Of a DNA stretch of 38,234 bases, positions 25,356-34,857 are shown in pieces. Made by a program: the position numbers and the translations under genes. Location: NCBI RefSeq assembly GCF_018500185.1, contig NZ_JAHBGI010000019.1, positions 1-38,234 of the forward strand, read 5' to 3'. The stretch is from Litoribacter ruber. Lineage in GTDB: Bacteria; Bacteroidota; Bacteroidia; Cytophagales; Cyclobacteriaceae. Under the pieces are notes generated by a model. The model saw nothing but the letters and a program-made list of their open reading frames with translations. It did no database searches and had not been told where the DNA came from. The stretch's first letter is position 1. The number at the start of each line of letters is the position of its first letter.

Positions 25356-26984
25356 ATGAAAAAAAGAATGATCTTTTTCTTCCTGGGACTGGTATGTCTT
25401 TTTGGGAGAGTAGAAATAGTAGTAGGGCAGGAAGTTGCCGGCCACCCTGAAAGCTCCGCCGAAAAGGTCGGCGGGGCGCCGGTGGTGGTGTATGGACATA
25501 TTTCGACTCATGGTGAGCCAGAAAAGGTGGTGCTGAAATTCTGGGATTCTTATATAGATGAATCGCTTAAAGACCCATCTCCTTTAATATTTGAAATGAT
25601 CCCTGAACAGGGGAAGTTGTTTGCAGGGGCACCCAGGACCAGTGTGTTTAATTTTGATATCCCTGAGATATCCTCTCCCGCCCGGCTGTCTTTGATTTAC
25701 AAGGATAAAGCAATCCTGGACAGGTATCTGGTGGAGCCCGGTGACAGTATCATGATCCATTTGGATATGAAAATGAACAGGGTGCTGTTTGGAGGGCCAA
25801 GTTCTGATAAGTTCCGCTGTCAATATGCCATTGACCTTGCCATACAAGAGACATATTTTTCTAACCCGGAAAAAATGACGGTTTCGCACCGTGAAAAAGC
25901 ATTGGCTAATGAGGAGGACAGAAAAGTATATGAAGCTGCCAATAGCACTTTTAAGCGTGGATTGGAAATCATCGAAAGAGGCCAAGATGAACTTGCCTTG
26001 TTGATAAAAAAGATGGAGACTTTGGGCAACCCTTCGGGCGCCCAGGAAATATTGAAATTCTACAAACCGAAGCTATCAGATAAAGCCTTCCGGATTTTGG
26101 AAGCGGACATTAGGGGCAGGGAATACTCGGCAATTACCATGTCCTTTTATAAGTATGTCTATTCTTTTTCTCCGCTGGTGGAAGACCCTGAGTTCATTCC
26201 CGCTCTAGACAGCTTTTACTATCGGTATATCCATTCAATTCCGAGTGACTTTGTACCTGCACATATCGGCATCTTTTCCCTTGGGTACCTTCAGCACAGG
26301 TTTGACTTGGAACATGCCCGGGCGGTTGTAGAAAAGAAAGATCCATATGAACTGATTTTCAAACTCGAGAAAGGACCAGTGAGGGACCGCCTCCTGGGGA
26401 TGTATTTTGCACGGAACTTTACCCGCATGCCCCTTGCTGCCGAAAGACTGTCTGAATCTCTTTCGGAAGTTAAGGAGAAAGGGGTGAGAGATTATCTGTC
26501 CGTATTGTTGCACAGAAATACCCCCGGGGCACCCATTCCCGACTTCCATCTTGAAAATCCTGAGGGTGAATCAGTGGCCCTTTCCTCCTTTGAGGGCAAA
26601 ACTGTATTGCTGCAGTTTTGGACAGCTGGCTGCAAGGCTAGTTTAAACCTGATGAAAGAGGAGCTTTTTCCATTGGCAAAAAGCCTGGAAGGCAATGCTG
26701 ATTTTTTACTGGTGACCGTAGAGGCCGGAAACAACGGGGAATATTGGAAAAACATGGTCACCTCTGCCCCCTTTGAGGGCAGCAACATCAAGCATCTCAA
26801 TACAGGTGGGCTTTCACACTCTATTCTGAAACACTTCAATGTCTATAGTTTCCCCCATCAGTTGATCCTTGATGAAAGTGGGCGGCTATACAAGGCCGAG
26901 GGGCTTCCCATGCGGAAAGAACTTCTTAAAAGGGAGATAGAAAATGCACAATCAATAAATACCAACAATAAATCCCAAAAATAA
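25356..26984 (+). CDS. Exported thioredoxin-fold (TlpA/AhpC-TSA-like) protein lacking the second active-site Cys
   Basis: From ATG 25356 a 542-residue protein with a signal peptide (MKKRMIFFFLGLVCLFG and following residues to VVGQ). A long N-terminal part (about 30-390) is beta-rich then helical and unrecognised, as in many Bacteroidota proteins of this design. The C-terminal domain reads IPDFHLENPEGESVALSSF, then GKTVLLQFWTAGCKASLNLM and FPHQLILDESGRLYKAEGLP, a TlpA-like thioredoxin fold. The usual CxxC is CKAS here, so it cannot form the normal disulfide alone. It ends 6 bp before susC, so it probably heads that operon. The longer ORF from 25242 is rejected because the signal peptide must be N-terminal. 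Confidence 0.85.
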   Translation: MKKRMIFFFLGLVCLFGRVEIVVGQEVAGHPESSAEKVGGAPVVVYGHISTHGEPEKVVLKFWDSYIDESLKDPSPLIFEMIPEQGKLFAGAPRTSVFNFDIPEISSPARLSLIYKDKAILDRYLVEPGDSIMIHLDMKMNRVLFGGPSSDKFRCQYAIDLAIQETYFSNPEKMTVSHREKALANEEDRKVYEAANSTFKRGLEIIERGQDELALLIKKMETLGNPSGAQEILKFYKPKLSDKAFRILEADIRGREYSAITMSFYKYVYSFSPLVEDPEFIPALDSFYYRYIHSIPSDFVPAHIGIFSLGYLQHRFDLEHARAVVEKKDPYELIFKLEKGPVRDRLLGMYFARNFTRMPLAAERLSESLSEVKEKGVRDYLSVLLHRNTPGAPIPDFHLENPEGESVALSSFEGKTVLLQFWTAGCKASLNLMKEELFPLAKSLEGNADFLLVTVEAGNNGEYWKNMVTSAPFEGSNIKHLNTGGLSHSILKHFNVYSFPHQLILDESGRLYKAEGLPMRKELLKREIENAQSINTNNKSQK

Positions 26985-26989
26985 AACCT

Positions 26990-29900
26990 ATGAAAAAAAC
27001 ATTACTGATTTGGCTTGCCTACTTAATCTGTGGGAGTGCCATCGGCCAGGAGGCCGGATCGGAGACGTTCACCTTAAGGGGAACTGTAATGCTAAAAGTA
27101 GACAACACTGGATTGCCCGGGGCAACTGTGATGTCGGATGACAGAAAAAACGGTACCGTAACTGATGAAAACGGTAATTTTTCACTCTTGCTTTCCGGAG
27201 GTCTTCATAACCTTTCGATCAGTTTTTTAGGGTATGTGACGCAAGAAATCGAAATCCGGATGCCTGCAAATGCTTCACTTGAAGTATACCTTGAAGAAGC
27301 CAGTGCTGATCTGGAGACAGTCGAGGTGGTATCCACGGGATATCAGGAATTGCCCAAGGAAAGGTTGACGGGTTCTTTTGTACAGGTGGACAAGGAATTG
27401 GTAAACAGGAGGGTGAGCCCCAATATTCTTGAACGGCTTGAGGATGTGACGCCGGGCCTGGTTTTTAACCGTGATGCAGGCTCCGCTGGAGACCCTTTAA
27501 GCATCAGGGGAAGAAGTTCCCTGTTTGCCAACACGATGCCTTTGATTGTCATTGACAATTTCCCTTATGACGGGCCGATTGAAAATATAAATCCCAACGA
27601 TGTAGAAAGCATTACCGTCCTCAGGGATGCTGCAGCAGCTTCCATCTGGGGGGCTCAAGCAGGGAACGGGGTGATCGTGATCACCACCAAAAAAGGGGGA
27701 TTCAACACACCAACCAAAATTTCCTTGAATTCGAATGCGACGGTGTCAGAATTTCCAGATCTATTTTATAGACCTCTTATGAGTTCCGGAGAAGTAATAG
27801 GGGTGGAGTCCATGTTGTTTCAACGGGGGGTCTTTAACAATGCCGAAAACAATGTAAACAGGCCGGCACTTTCACCAGTGGTTGAGGCACTGATTAGGCA
27901 AAGAGATGGTATCTCTAGCCCTGGAGAGACAAATACACTCTTGGGCCAATTGGCAACGCATGATGTCCGGTCCGACCTGGAAAGGTATTATTATAGAAGA
28001 CCTGTCCACCTTCAACAATCCCTGCAAGTATCGGGAGGATCTACCAACCATTCCTACAACATTTCCCTGGGGTATGACAGGAGTAACCAGGAAGTCATTG
28101 GCAACAGGGATAACCGGATGACCTTTTCAGCAAGGAACAATTGGAGATTTTTAAACAACCGGTTGAATGTTGATCTGATGGTATTCCATACTGGGTCGTC
28201 TTCTAATTTAAGCACAGAACTTCCTTTTGAAGGAGCCTACGCCGGATATGCGTACGATAGATTGGCAGATGCTGAGGGAAGAGGTCTGCCTCTCATCAGG
28301 GATCATAGGCAGGGGTATATTGACGGACTTGCGGGTCAGGGATTAATGGATTGGAGATTTGTACCCTTAGCTGAAATTGGAATTTACGAAAACAGGACTG
28401 CTGTAAACGACAACCGGGCCAATTTGGCGCTGAATTATAACATCCTGCCGGGGCTTACCGGAGAGGTTCTTTATCAATATTGGTCAAACAATACGGACAG
28501 AAGCCATCACCGGCCATTGGAATCCTATTTTGTTAGAAACATGATCAATAGGTTTACCCAGACTGGAACGGATGGCAGTCTTTCAAGGGCCATCCCGGAA
28601 GGAGGGATGCTGGATATTTCAGAAAGTTCATCTATCAGCCATAGTTTGAGGGCCCAGCTGAAAGGCAATACCGTTTTTAATGAAAAGCATGAATTGAATT
28701 ATTTGGCTGGATATGAAGTGAAGGATTTAAATCTGTCAGGCAATGGAATGCGGTATTATGGATATGACAGCCGGATAGGCGTGAGTTCTCCAGTTGATTT
28801 TGTCAACAGGTTCAGAATGTATTACAATCCAGTGATGCAGCAAAATATACCCAACAATGTGTCTCATATTGGAAGGACGGACAGGTTTTTATCTTATTAT
28901 ACCAACTTGGGATACATGTATGACCACAGGTTAATGTTGTCAGCATCAGCAAGAATGGATGCCTCCAACCTCTTTGGCGTGGAAACCAATCAAAGGAGGG
29001 TGCCGCTTTGGTCTGTGGGTGGTGGCTGGATTGTAAGTAACGAAAAATTCTACGGTTTGGAATCCCTTCCTTACTTGAAGTTTCGATACACATATGGGTA
29101 TAATGGAAATATAGACCGGACCCTATCTGCTTATACCACTGCCCGATATTTTGCTGCGGGTACAAACAATCTGTTGGCAGGCATTCCTTTGCCCTACGCT
29201 CAGATAGTAAATCCGCCGAATCCGGAGCTTAGATGGGAAAGGATTAAAATATCAAATTTTGGGATTGATTTCGAGTCTAAAAACGGGATATTGGAAGGCC
29301 ACCTAGAACTGTATAAAAAAGAGGGGCTTGATCTGATTGGGGATACCCCTTTCCCTCCAAGTTCAGGTGTGTTGAATTTCAGGGGAAATTATGCGGATAC
29401 CAGAACTTATGGGTTTGACCTAGCATTAAACACTGTTAACCTCCGGGGAAAAGTCAATTGGACTACCAATCTAATTGCGAGTCATGTCAACGAAAAGGTA
29501 ACTTCGTACGGGACTGAAGTCAACCTTCAAAACTATCTCCGTTACGGTACCTCATTGGGTCAGGCCGTACCGATGGAGGGGAGACCGCTGTTTGGAGTTT
29601 ACAGTTATCCTTGGGCAGGTCTTGATCCAGACACCGGTGACCCCATGGGATATGTAAACGGGGAAGCATCTTCGGATTATGCCCTTATTTTTGCTTCTGC
29701 AAACCGGGATAATATCAACTTTCATGGCTCTGGCAGACCTACATATTTTGGTTCGGTAAGAAACAATTTTTCTTATGGAAGGCTGACCTTATCGATGAAC
29801 ATCAGCTATAGGCTAGGGTATTTTTATAAGAGGGAAAGCATTTCTTACGGGCCTTTATTTTCCGGTATGAGAGGGCATGGTGATTTCTCAAAGAGATGGC

Positions 29901-30214
29901 AGGCACCTGGGGATGAGGCGTTCACCAATATACCCTCCATGCCCTTGACGGCAATAGGCAACAGGGATACATTTTATCAGCTTTCTTCGGTGCTAGTGGA
30001 AAGGGGCGACCACGTAAGGCTTCAGGATATAAACGTCTCCTATACCTTTCCAAATGTAAACTTCAAGCGGCACTCCATTTCCAGATTGGAAATATACAGT
30101 TACATCAATAATCTTGGTGTGCTTTGGAAGGCTTCGGATGATCCATTGGATCCGGATTTTCGGACCATGCGTCCTTTGACATCGGTTTCCTTGGGGTTAA
30201 GGGCAGATTTCTAA
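26990..30214 (+). CDS. SusC/RagA-family TonB-dependent outer-membrane transporter
   Basis: 1074 residues. A signal peptide (1-20, MKKTLLIWLAYLICGSAIGQ) is followed by a carboxypeptidase-D-regulatory-like domain (FTLRGTVMLKVDNTGLPGAT and TVTDENGNFSLLL). The plug domain then carries VVSTGYQELPKERLTGSF, SIRGRSSLF and ESITVLRDAAAASIWGAQAG, where RGRSS and LRDAAA-A-I-G are SusC signatures. The rest is a beta-barrel ending in an aromatic residue (LGLRADF). It would import an oligomeric substrate across the outer membrane with TonB energy. The substrate is not shown; the thioredoxin-like, DUF6520 and MauE genes nearby point away from a glycan and perhaps to a peptide or disulfide-related substrate (inference). 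Confidence 0.95.
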   Translation: MKKTLLIWLAYLICGSAIGQEAGSETFTLRGTVMLKVDNTGLPGATVMSDDRKNGTVTDENGNFSLLLSGGLHNLSISFLGYVTQEIEIRMPANASLEVYLEEASADLETVEVVSTGYQELPKERLTGSFVQVDKELVNRRVSPNILERLEDVTPGLVFNRDAGSAGDPLSIRGRSSLFANTMPLIVIDNFPYDGPIENINPNDVESITVLRDAAAASIWGAQAGNGVIVITTKKGGFNTPTKISLNSNATVSEFPDLFYRPLMSSGEVIGVESMLFQRGVFNNAENNVNRPALSPVVEALIRQRDGISSPGETNTLLGQLATHDVRSDLERYYYRRPVHLQQSLQVSGGSTNHSYNISLGYDRSNQEVIGNRDNRMTFSARNNWRFLNNRLNVDLMVFHTGSSSNLSTELPFEGAYAGYAYDRLADAEGRGLPLIRDHRQGYIDGLAGQGLMDWRFVPLAEIGIYENRTAVNDNRANLALNYNILPGLTGEVLYQYWSNNTDRSHHRPLESYFVRNMINRFTQTGTDGSLSRAIPEGGMLDISESSSISHSLRAQLKGNTVFNEKHELNYLAGYEVKDLNLSGNGMRYYGYDSRIGVSSPVDFVNRFRMYYNPVMQQNIPNNVSHIGRTDRFLSYYTNLGYMYDHRLMLSASARMDASNLFGVETNQRRVPLWSVGGGWIVSNEKFYGLESLPYLKFRYTYGYNGNIDRTLSAYTTARYFAAGTNNLLAGIPLPYAQIVNPPNPELRWERIKISNFGIDFESKNGILEGHLELYKKEGLDLIGDTPFPPSSGVLNFRGNYADTRTYGFDLALNTVNLRGKVNWTTNLIASHVNEKVTSYGTEVNLQNYLRYGTSLGQAVPMEGRPLFGVYSYPWAGLDPDTGDPMGYVNGEASSDYALIFASANRDNINFHGSGRPTYFGSVRNNFSYGRLTLSMNISYRLGYFYKRESISYGPLFSGMRGHGDFSKRWQAPGDEAFTNIPSMPLTAIGNRDTFYQLSSVLVERGDHVRLQDINVSYTFPNVNFKRHSISRLEIYSYINNLGVLWKASDDPLDPDFRTMRPLTSVSLGLRADF

Positions 30215-30224
30215 TAAAAACATT

Positions 30225-30282
30225 GGCTTCCGGATCACTTTCTTCATAAGGTTTATTGATTTATCAAATGATTCCGGAAGCC
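30225..30282 (+). promoter_or_regulatory. Hairpin between susC and susD
   Basis: GGCTTCCGGA (30225-30234) pairs perfectly with TCCGGAAGCC (30273-30282) across a 38-nt loop. No T-run follows, so it is more likely to protect or tune the transcript between the two genes than to terminate it fully. Confidence 0.55.
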
Positions 30283-30305
30283 TTTAACTCTTAAAAATTA
30301 ATAAA

Positions 30306-31634
30306 ATGAAAAACTTGAAACATATATTTCTTTGGATGTTTGGAACACTCATGATTACCTCGTGTGAGGATTTTCTGGATGTAAAACCGGACTTAGCGTT
30401 GGTGGTGCCCGAAAGCGTGGAAGAGTTGAGGGCTCTTTTGGACAATGGAAATATCATGAATGAAACGCCGTCCCTTTCCCTGTTGGCTACGGATGATATT
30501 TATTTTGCGGAGCAGGGGTTTCGGGCATTGAACGCCATGGAGCAGGCAGTCTATACTTGGGCTGAAAATCCGCTTGCGGATGTGGATATTATCCCTTGCT
30601 GGTCTACTCCGTACCAACAAATATTCTATTCCAACCTGGTACTGGACCGGATGGATGAGCTGGGGCTTGTTGATGAAGGGCTCAGAGGTGCTGCACTGTT
30701 TTACAGATCCTATGCCTTTTTTAACTTGGTATCGATGTTTTCACCTGTCTATTCTGCTCAGGCAGATCAGGCATCATTGGGGATCCCGTTGGTGACTTCC
30801 TCAAATGTGAACCAAAGATTTTCCCGGTCTTCGGTTAATGAAGCCTATCATAAGATACTCGGAGATCTTGAGATGGCTTTGGAGTTATTGCCCCGCACTG
30901 AAGTATTTCCTTCACGACCTACTACTTCAGGAGCGGAAGCCTTATTGGCCAGAGTGTTCTTGGCAATGGGGGATTATGAAGCGGCATTAAGCTATGCTGA
31001 AAAGGCATGGACTACGAATCCATACATTATGGATTTTGCGGAAATTGATTTAGATAGGCCCAATCCATTTATGATTTTTGGTGAGGAGGTAATATACCAT
31101 AGCAGGGCAAGTTCGTATTTTTTCCTATCCTCCCTTCAAGGTCAGGTTAGTCCTGAATTATTTAACCTGTTTGGTGAGAATGATTATAGGAGAAGGGCTT
31201 TTCTTCAGGATAGGGGTAACGGTTTTTATATTTTCAGTGGGAATTATACCGGGACCAATAGATTGTTTACAGGTATCACAAGTGCGGAAGTCCTATTGAT
31301 CTTGGTGGAGTGTAAGGCAAGGTTGGGGAATATTTCGGAAGCGGCAGGCCAGCTTGCATTACTTATGGAAAACCGATACGAAGCTGGCTCCTATGTAGAT
31401 CCATTGGACCTAGGAACTGAGGATTTATTGGAAAGCATAATGATTGAAAGAAGGAAGGAACTTGCATTTCGGGGGCAAAGGTTCATGGATCTTAAAAGGC
31501 TGAACAGACATGAAAACCTAGAAAAAGCCCTAACAAGGGAGGTGGAAGAGGCTATGTATAATCTACCGCCAAATGACGGGCGTTATGCTTTTCCTTTGCC
31601 ACAGCGGGAGACGGAAATGAATCCCGAATTATAA
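30306..31634 (+). CDS. SusD/RagB-family outer-membrane lipoprotein
   Basis: 442 residues. A lipoprotein signal with a lipobox ends at Cys20 (TLMITSC), followed by EDFLDVKPD, the hallmark SusD start. It continues with the helical TPR-like core (AALFYRSYAFFNLVSMFSPV; YEAALSYAEKAW) and the C-terminal IERRKELAFRGQRFMDLKRL, the conserved 'ERRKELAFEG-R--DLKR' motif. It forms the substrate-binding lid on SusC at the cell surface. It is somewhat shorter than sugar-binding SusD proteins, as in members near thioredoxin-like genes. The 91-bp gap after susC holds a hairpin; a strong terminator follows. Confidence 0.94.
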   Translation: MKNLKHIFLWMFGTLMITSCEDFLDVKPDLALVVPESVEELRALLDNGNIMNETPSLSLLATDDIYFAEQGFRALNAMEQAVYTWAENPLADVDIIPCWSTPYQQIFYSNLVLDRMDELGLVDEGLRGAALFYRSYAFFNLVSMFSPVYSAQADQASLGIPLVTSSNVNQRFSRSSVNEAYHKILGDLEMALELLPRTEVFPSRPTTSGAEALLARVFLAMGDYEAALSYAEKAWTTNPYIMDFAEIDLDRPNPFMIFGEEVIYHSRASSYFFLSSLQGQVSPELFNLFGENDYRRRAFLQDRGNGFYIFSGNYTGTNRLFTGITSAEVLLILVECKARLGNISEAAGQLALLMENRYEAGSYVDPLDLGTEDLLESIMIERRKELAFRGQRFMDLKRLNRHENLEKALTREVEEAMYNLPPNDGRYAFPLPQRETEMNPEL

Positions 31635-31642
31635 AAGTATGT

Positions 31643-31672
31643 ATGGGACAACCCGAGGGTTGTCCCATTTTT
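31643..31672. terminator. Strong terminator after susD
   Basis: ATGGGACAACCC and its complement GGGTTGTCCCAT form a perfect 12-bp stem around a GA centre, followed by T's. It ends the susD transcript and lies 6 bp beyond the convergent DUF6520-like gene, so it may serve both. Confidence 0.85.
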
Positions 31673-31678
31673 GGCACT

Positions 31679-31933
31679 CTACTTAAGAGTAGGTGGAATA
31701 TACCTGAAAGTACCGGATGTAACCGGGGTTCCGTTTACACCGTCATACAGGCAGTCGCCTGAATTATCACAGGAGTAGCTTGCACCTGGAGGCATTTCAT
31801 TGATATTAATCCATCCATGTTCGGGATCAAGGCCATAAAGGTCTTGCGTCGAACTCGGCATATTGAAAGCAAATGCCATGCTTGCTGCCAGCGCCAATCC
31901 TAGAGCTGGGAGCGATTTTACGATTTTTTTCAT
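31679..31933 (-). CDS. DUF6520-like small exported protein
   Basis: 84 residues. A signal peptide (MKKIVKSLPALGLALAASMA, cleaved near FAF-NM) is followed by a roughly 60-residue mature part with just two cysteines (YSCDNSGDCLYDG, spacing C-x5-C). This matches the DUF6520 family as I recall it. It is convergent with susD and on the same strand as the MauE/DoxX-like gene upstream, from which it is separated by 330 bp of repeats. The two cysteines and the nearby redox-type proteins suggest that its disulfide state matters (inference). Confidence 0.75.
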   Translation of the reverse strand: MKKIVKSLPALGLALAASMAFAFNMPSSTQDLYGLDPEHGWININEMPPGASYSCDNSGDCLYDGVNGTPVTSGTFRYIPPTLK

Positions 31934-31979
31934 TGTTTTAAAATGTTGTAACAGTAGCGTACTACCGTTGGGTTAACTA

Positions 31980-32262
31980 ATCGATTTAATGCATGCATGC
32001 GGTTGGTCCGATAGAGCTTTGGCTGCGCGAGGCCTTGTCTCGTGTAGGAGCCGGACCGGCCCCTTTGTTCCGCCTGAATTAGTGAGCTTCCTATCCTCAC
32101 TTTGGAAGAGGCGGAATTTTGTTTATAGTTTATTGTCCTCTTCGAGGACGTTTATGGCTTATGGTTTACGTGCCTCGGTTTAAACTTTAACCGTCCGCTT
32201 TAGCGGACCATAAACCATAAACCCACTCATTGCTTTGCGTTAATCCATTCATCTTCCGCTTA
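31980..32262. repeat. Repeat mosaic between the MauE and DUF6520 genes
   Basis: Contains TTTATGGCTTATGGTTTACG, the perfect hairpin GTCCGCTTTAGCGGAC (32193-32208), and ACCATAAACCATAAACCC (TTTATGG heptamers in reverse). The 31990-32110 part is G/C-rich and unrecognised. Confidence 0.6.
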
Positions 32263-32264
32263 GT

Positions 32265-32747
32265 TTACCTCATGCGGGAGGCGGAAATTAAACCTTTAAA
32301 CCTGTCCCCACTTTCCTGATGACCTTCACCAGGCATTGTGGTGGAGAGGTAGATTCCTACAGCGCTGATGGCTACAAAGACCAGGTTTACTACCAAATGC
32401 GCCCCCCAGCTCATGGAGTCGAAGATGCCTGCACAACCGCAGGGAACCCTGGGAAAGCTGCCGATCCAGATAAGGCCAACATACGTGCTGAATACTGTGA
32501 GTAAAGCCAGTGAACCTATGAATCCCCAGATTCTTGTTTTCTCCCAAAGTAATAATCCCACAAGAAGCATCTCGACCATTGGAATCGCCCAAGCCAGTTG
32601 CCTCGCCCAATCCAACGGAATCTCCTGGTTTTGCATGGCTGAGCGGAAACTGGCAAAGTCGGTGAGTTTGGCAATGCCGGTATATCCCAAAAGTATGATA
32701 AGTAGGAGAGAGGCGGCCAAGGGAAGAAAGTTTTGAATCCTGTTCAT
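32265..32747 (-). CDS. MauE/DoxX-like redox-associated membrane protein
   Basis: 160 residues with four predicted membrane helices: LPLAASLLLIILLGYTGIAK, AWAIPMVEMLLVGLLLW, FIGSLALLTVFSTYVGLIWI and HLVVNLVFVAISAVGIYL. A periplasm-side VPCGCAG motif (Cys-x-Cys) lies between helices 3 and 4. MauE-type proteins carry electrons or assist disulfide formation across the membrane. The gene is on the strand opposite susCD and probably co-expressed with the DUF6520-like gene. Confidence 0.82.
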   Translation of the reverse strand: MNRIQNFLPLAASLLLIILLGYTGIAKLTDFASFRSAMQNQEIPLDWARQLAWAIPMVEMLLVGLLLWEKTRIWGFIGSLALLTVFSTYVGLIWIGSFPRVPCGCAGIFDSMSWGAHLVVNLVFVAISAVGIYLSTTMPGEGHQESGDRFKGLISASRMR

Positions 32748-32869
32748 AATTTTTGCATCTATATAGCTGATAATGAGCGCTATTGATTTTTTAAGAAAGT
32801 TATGGATTATTAAATTTCCACGCTTCCAAATCCGCCAAACGACGGGTTTTGGGGGGTGAACGTATCTTC

Positions 32870-33420
32870 GCGTGCTTCGCTGTTTATTTGGCTTCGCCGT
32901 TTACTGGCTTCGCCGCTTATGGTTTAAATGGCTGCGCCGGTTATGGTTTACTTGGCTTCGCCGCTTAACGGCTTCGCCGGTCCTGGCTGCGCCGCTTAAG
33001 GGTTAATCGTTCACAGTTGGATCCAGGGCTGAACACTGAACACTGAACCGTGAACCCATAAACCATAAACTTTCCCCGCAGGGGAAAAAGTAAGCCATAA
33101 ACCGGAGGGGGAATTGGCTTCGCCGGTCCTGGCTGCGCCGCTTAAGGGTTAATCGTTCACAGTTGGATCCAGGGCTGATCACTGAACACTGAACCGTGAA
33201 CCCATAAACCATAAACTTTCCCCGCAGGGGCCCAAGTAAGCCATAAACCGGAGGGGGACTTGGCTTCGCCGGTCCTGGCTTCGCCGCTTATGGTTTAAAA
33301 GGCTGCGCCGGTTCTGGCTTCGCCGTTTACTTGCTGCGCGCGTATGGTTTAAGGTTTTAGGATTTCGGTTTTTTGTAAACCATAAACTTTCCCCGAAGGG
33401 AAAAAGTAAGCCATAAACCA
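32870..33420. repeat. Repeat mosaic with a 146-bp tandem duplication
   Basis: Starts with GGCTTCGCCG units (32880-33000). Copies at 32970-33115 and 33116-33261 have a period of exactly 146 bp and differ at about five positions. Each consists of GGCTTCGCCGGTCCTGGCTG, GTTCACAGTTGGATCC, two to three heptamers of GAACACT type, CATAAACCATAAAC and the CCCCGCAGGGG hairpin. A third, decayed copy starts at 33262. No gene in 32748-33661. Confidence 0.85.
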
Positions 33421-33661
33421 AGAAGGGTAATCAGCTTATCCCCAGCTTTACCCCAACTTTACCCCAGGGTAACTGTAACTTTGATATAGGTTAGGTAGTG
33501 GACAGGGGGCTTGAAATAATTACTTTTTAATGGTGATTAATACTTATGTCTGTCCTAATTGTACCTAAGAATCCGTATAGTCCGTATAGTCCGCCAACAT
33601 TTTGACGGTCAATTATTTAGGGTAATCTTTGGGCATGTTAAACAAATAAAACCATAAATAA

Positions 33662-34405
33662 ATGGCAAGACAATCGAGTTTTATAAAGTTGGAAGGTACC
33701 ATCGGGGATGTTACTTTTTTTAAGGGGAAAAACGGATACCACGCCCGTCAGAAAGGTGGTATCAGCAAGGAGCGAATCATGAACGATGATGCTTTTGAAA
33801 GGACCCGCGAAAATTTGGCGGAATTTGCCAGAGCCGCCTCTGGAGCCAAACTTCTCAAAGATGCCTTTAGGGAGATTACCGTGAGGGCCCGTGACCTTCG
33901 GACGCACAATAGGCTATATAGCCAGGCGCTGAAGGTACTGAAGACCGACACGCTATCGGATAGAGGGGAAAGAAGAATTGAAAACGGGGAGATGGGACTC
34001 TTCACAGGGTTTCAGTTCAGCAACAACTGTATGTTTGAGGCCACCATCTACGCCAAATTCAATGTGGAGGACGAAGGGGCTGACCTGAAAGTAGCCTTCG
34101 ACGCGTTTTCCCCGAGGAAGTATCTATCAAGACCCAATGGGGCCACTGATTTCCGGATGTTTTTGGTGGGTACGGGAGTGAACTTCCAAAATGGTGAAAA
34201 TTCTTCCCAAATCATGATCAGCCCGGTACATAAGCTGAGTATTGATGCCCTGGAGGGCTTGGAGCTCACCGTGGCCAAAAGTGAGGGAGGCGGTGATTTC
34301 CAGTTCTTTGCCCTTGGAGTGGAATTTCTCCAGGAGGTCAACGGCAAAACCTATACGCTGAACAACGGCGCACACAATGCGGCCAAAATAATCCAGGTAA
34401 TCTAA
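33662..34405 (+). CDS. Conserved Bacteroidota protein of unknown function
   Basis: 247 residues. The N-terminus reads MARQSSFIKLEGTIGDVTFF, then KGKNGYHARQKGGISKERIM, a pattern I recall from a family often found in several copies per genome in this phylum. The rest alternates beta segments (TGFQFSNNCMFEATIYAKF; FFALGVEFL). No signal peptide, membrane helix or catalytic motif is seen. It overlaps the DUF5675-like gene by one base (TAATG) and starts a three-gene unit. Function unknown; a phage-derived or lysis-associated origin is possible given its partners. Confidence 0.75.
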   Translation: MARQSSFIKLEGTIGDVTFFKGKNGYHARQKGGISKERIMNDDAFERTRENLAEFARAASGAKLLKDAFREITVRARDLRTHNRLYSQALKVLKTDTLSDRGERRIENGEMGLFTGFQFSNNCMFEATIYAKFNVEDEGADLKVAFDAFSPRKYLSRPNGATDFRMFLVGTGVNFQNGENSSQIMISPVHKLSIDALEGLELTVAKSEGGGDFQFFALGVEFLQEVNGKTYTLNNGAHNAAKIIQVI

Positions 34406-34857
34406 TGGCGCTGCAACTTCATTTGGAAAGGGAGTATTGGCCGGCCGGTACCAATGGCACGCTGACGGTGGAAGACTATAAGCTGGGCAAGTTTATAGAG
34501 CTGCCCTGGCGGCGCAACCGGCCCAATATGAGCTGTATCCCGGAAGGGGTGTATAAACTGGCAAAGCGGTATAGCGAAAAGTGGGGTTGGCATGTCGAGG
34601 TGAAGGATGTGCCCAACCGCTCGCTGATCCTCATCCATCCTGCCAATGATGCGCTGCAGCACCTGAGGGGGTGCTTGGCTCCGGTAAGTAAGATCACCGG
34701 GGAGGGAAAGGGGAGCAAAAGCCGGGTTGCTTTTGAGAAGTTTAAGGAGATGGTTTATGCAGCAATAGACGGGGGAGAGGAGGTGATTCTGGAGATAAGG
34801 AGCTATCCAGACGCTGCTCTCAATCTGTCGCAGTATGAGCTGTCATGGATGGAATAA
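34405..34857 (+). CDS. DUF5675-like protein
   Basis: 150 residues. LHLEREYWPAGTNGTLTVED, then IELPWRRNRPNMSCIPEGVY, SLILIHPANDALQHLRGCLA. 'SCIPEGxY' and 'ILIHPAN...L.GC(I/L)' are the features I associate with DUF5675, a family found in phages and in bacterial chromosomes and thought to resemble peptidoglycan-acting enzymes; activity is not established. Conserved His and Cys residues (IHPAN, GCLA) could form an active site. The start codon overlaps the upstream stop, and the next gene starts 13 bp before this one ends, so translation is coupled. Confidence 0.8.
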   Translation: MALQLHLEREYWPAGTNGTLTVEDYKLGKFIELPWRRNRPNMSCIPEGVYKLAKRYSEKWGWHVEVKDVPNRSLILIHPANDALQHLRGCLAPVSKITGEGKGSKSRVAFEKFKEMVYAAIDGGEEVILEIRSYPDAALNLSQYELSWME

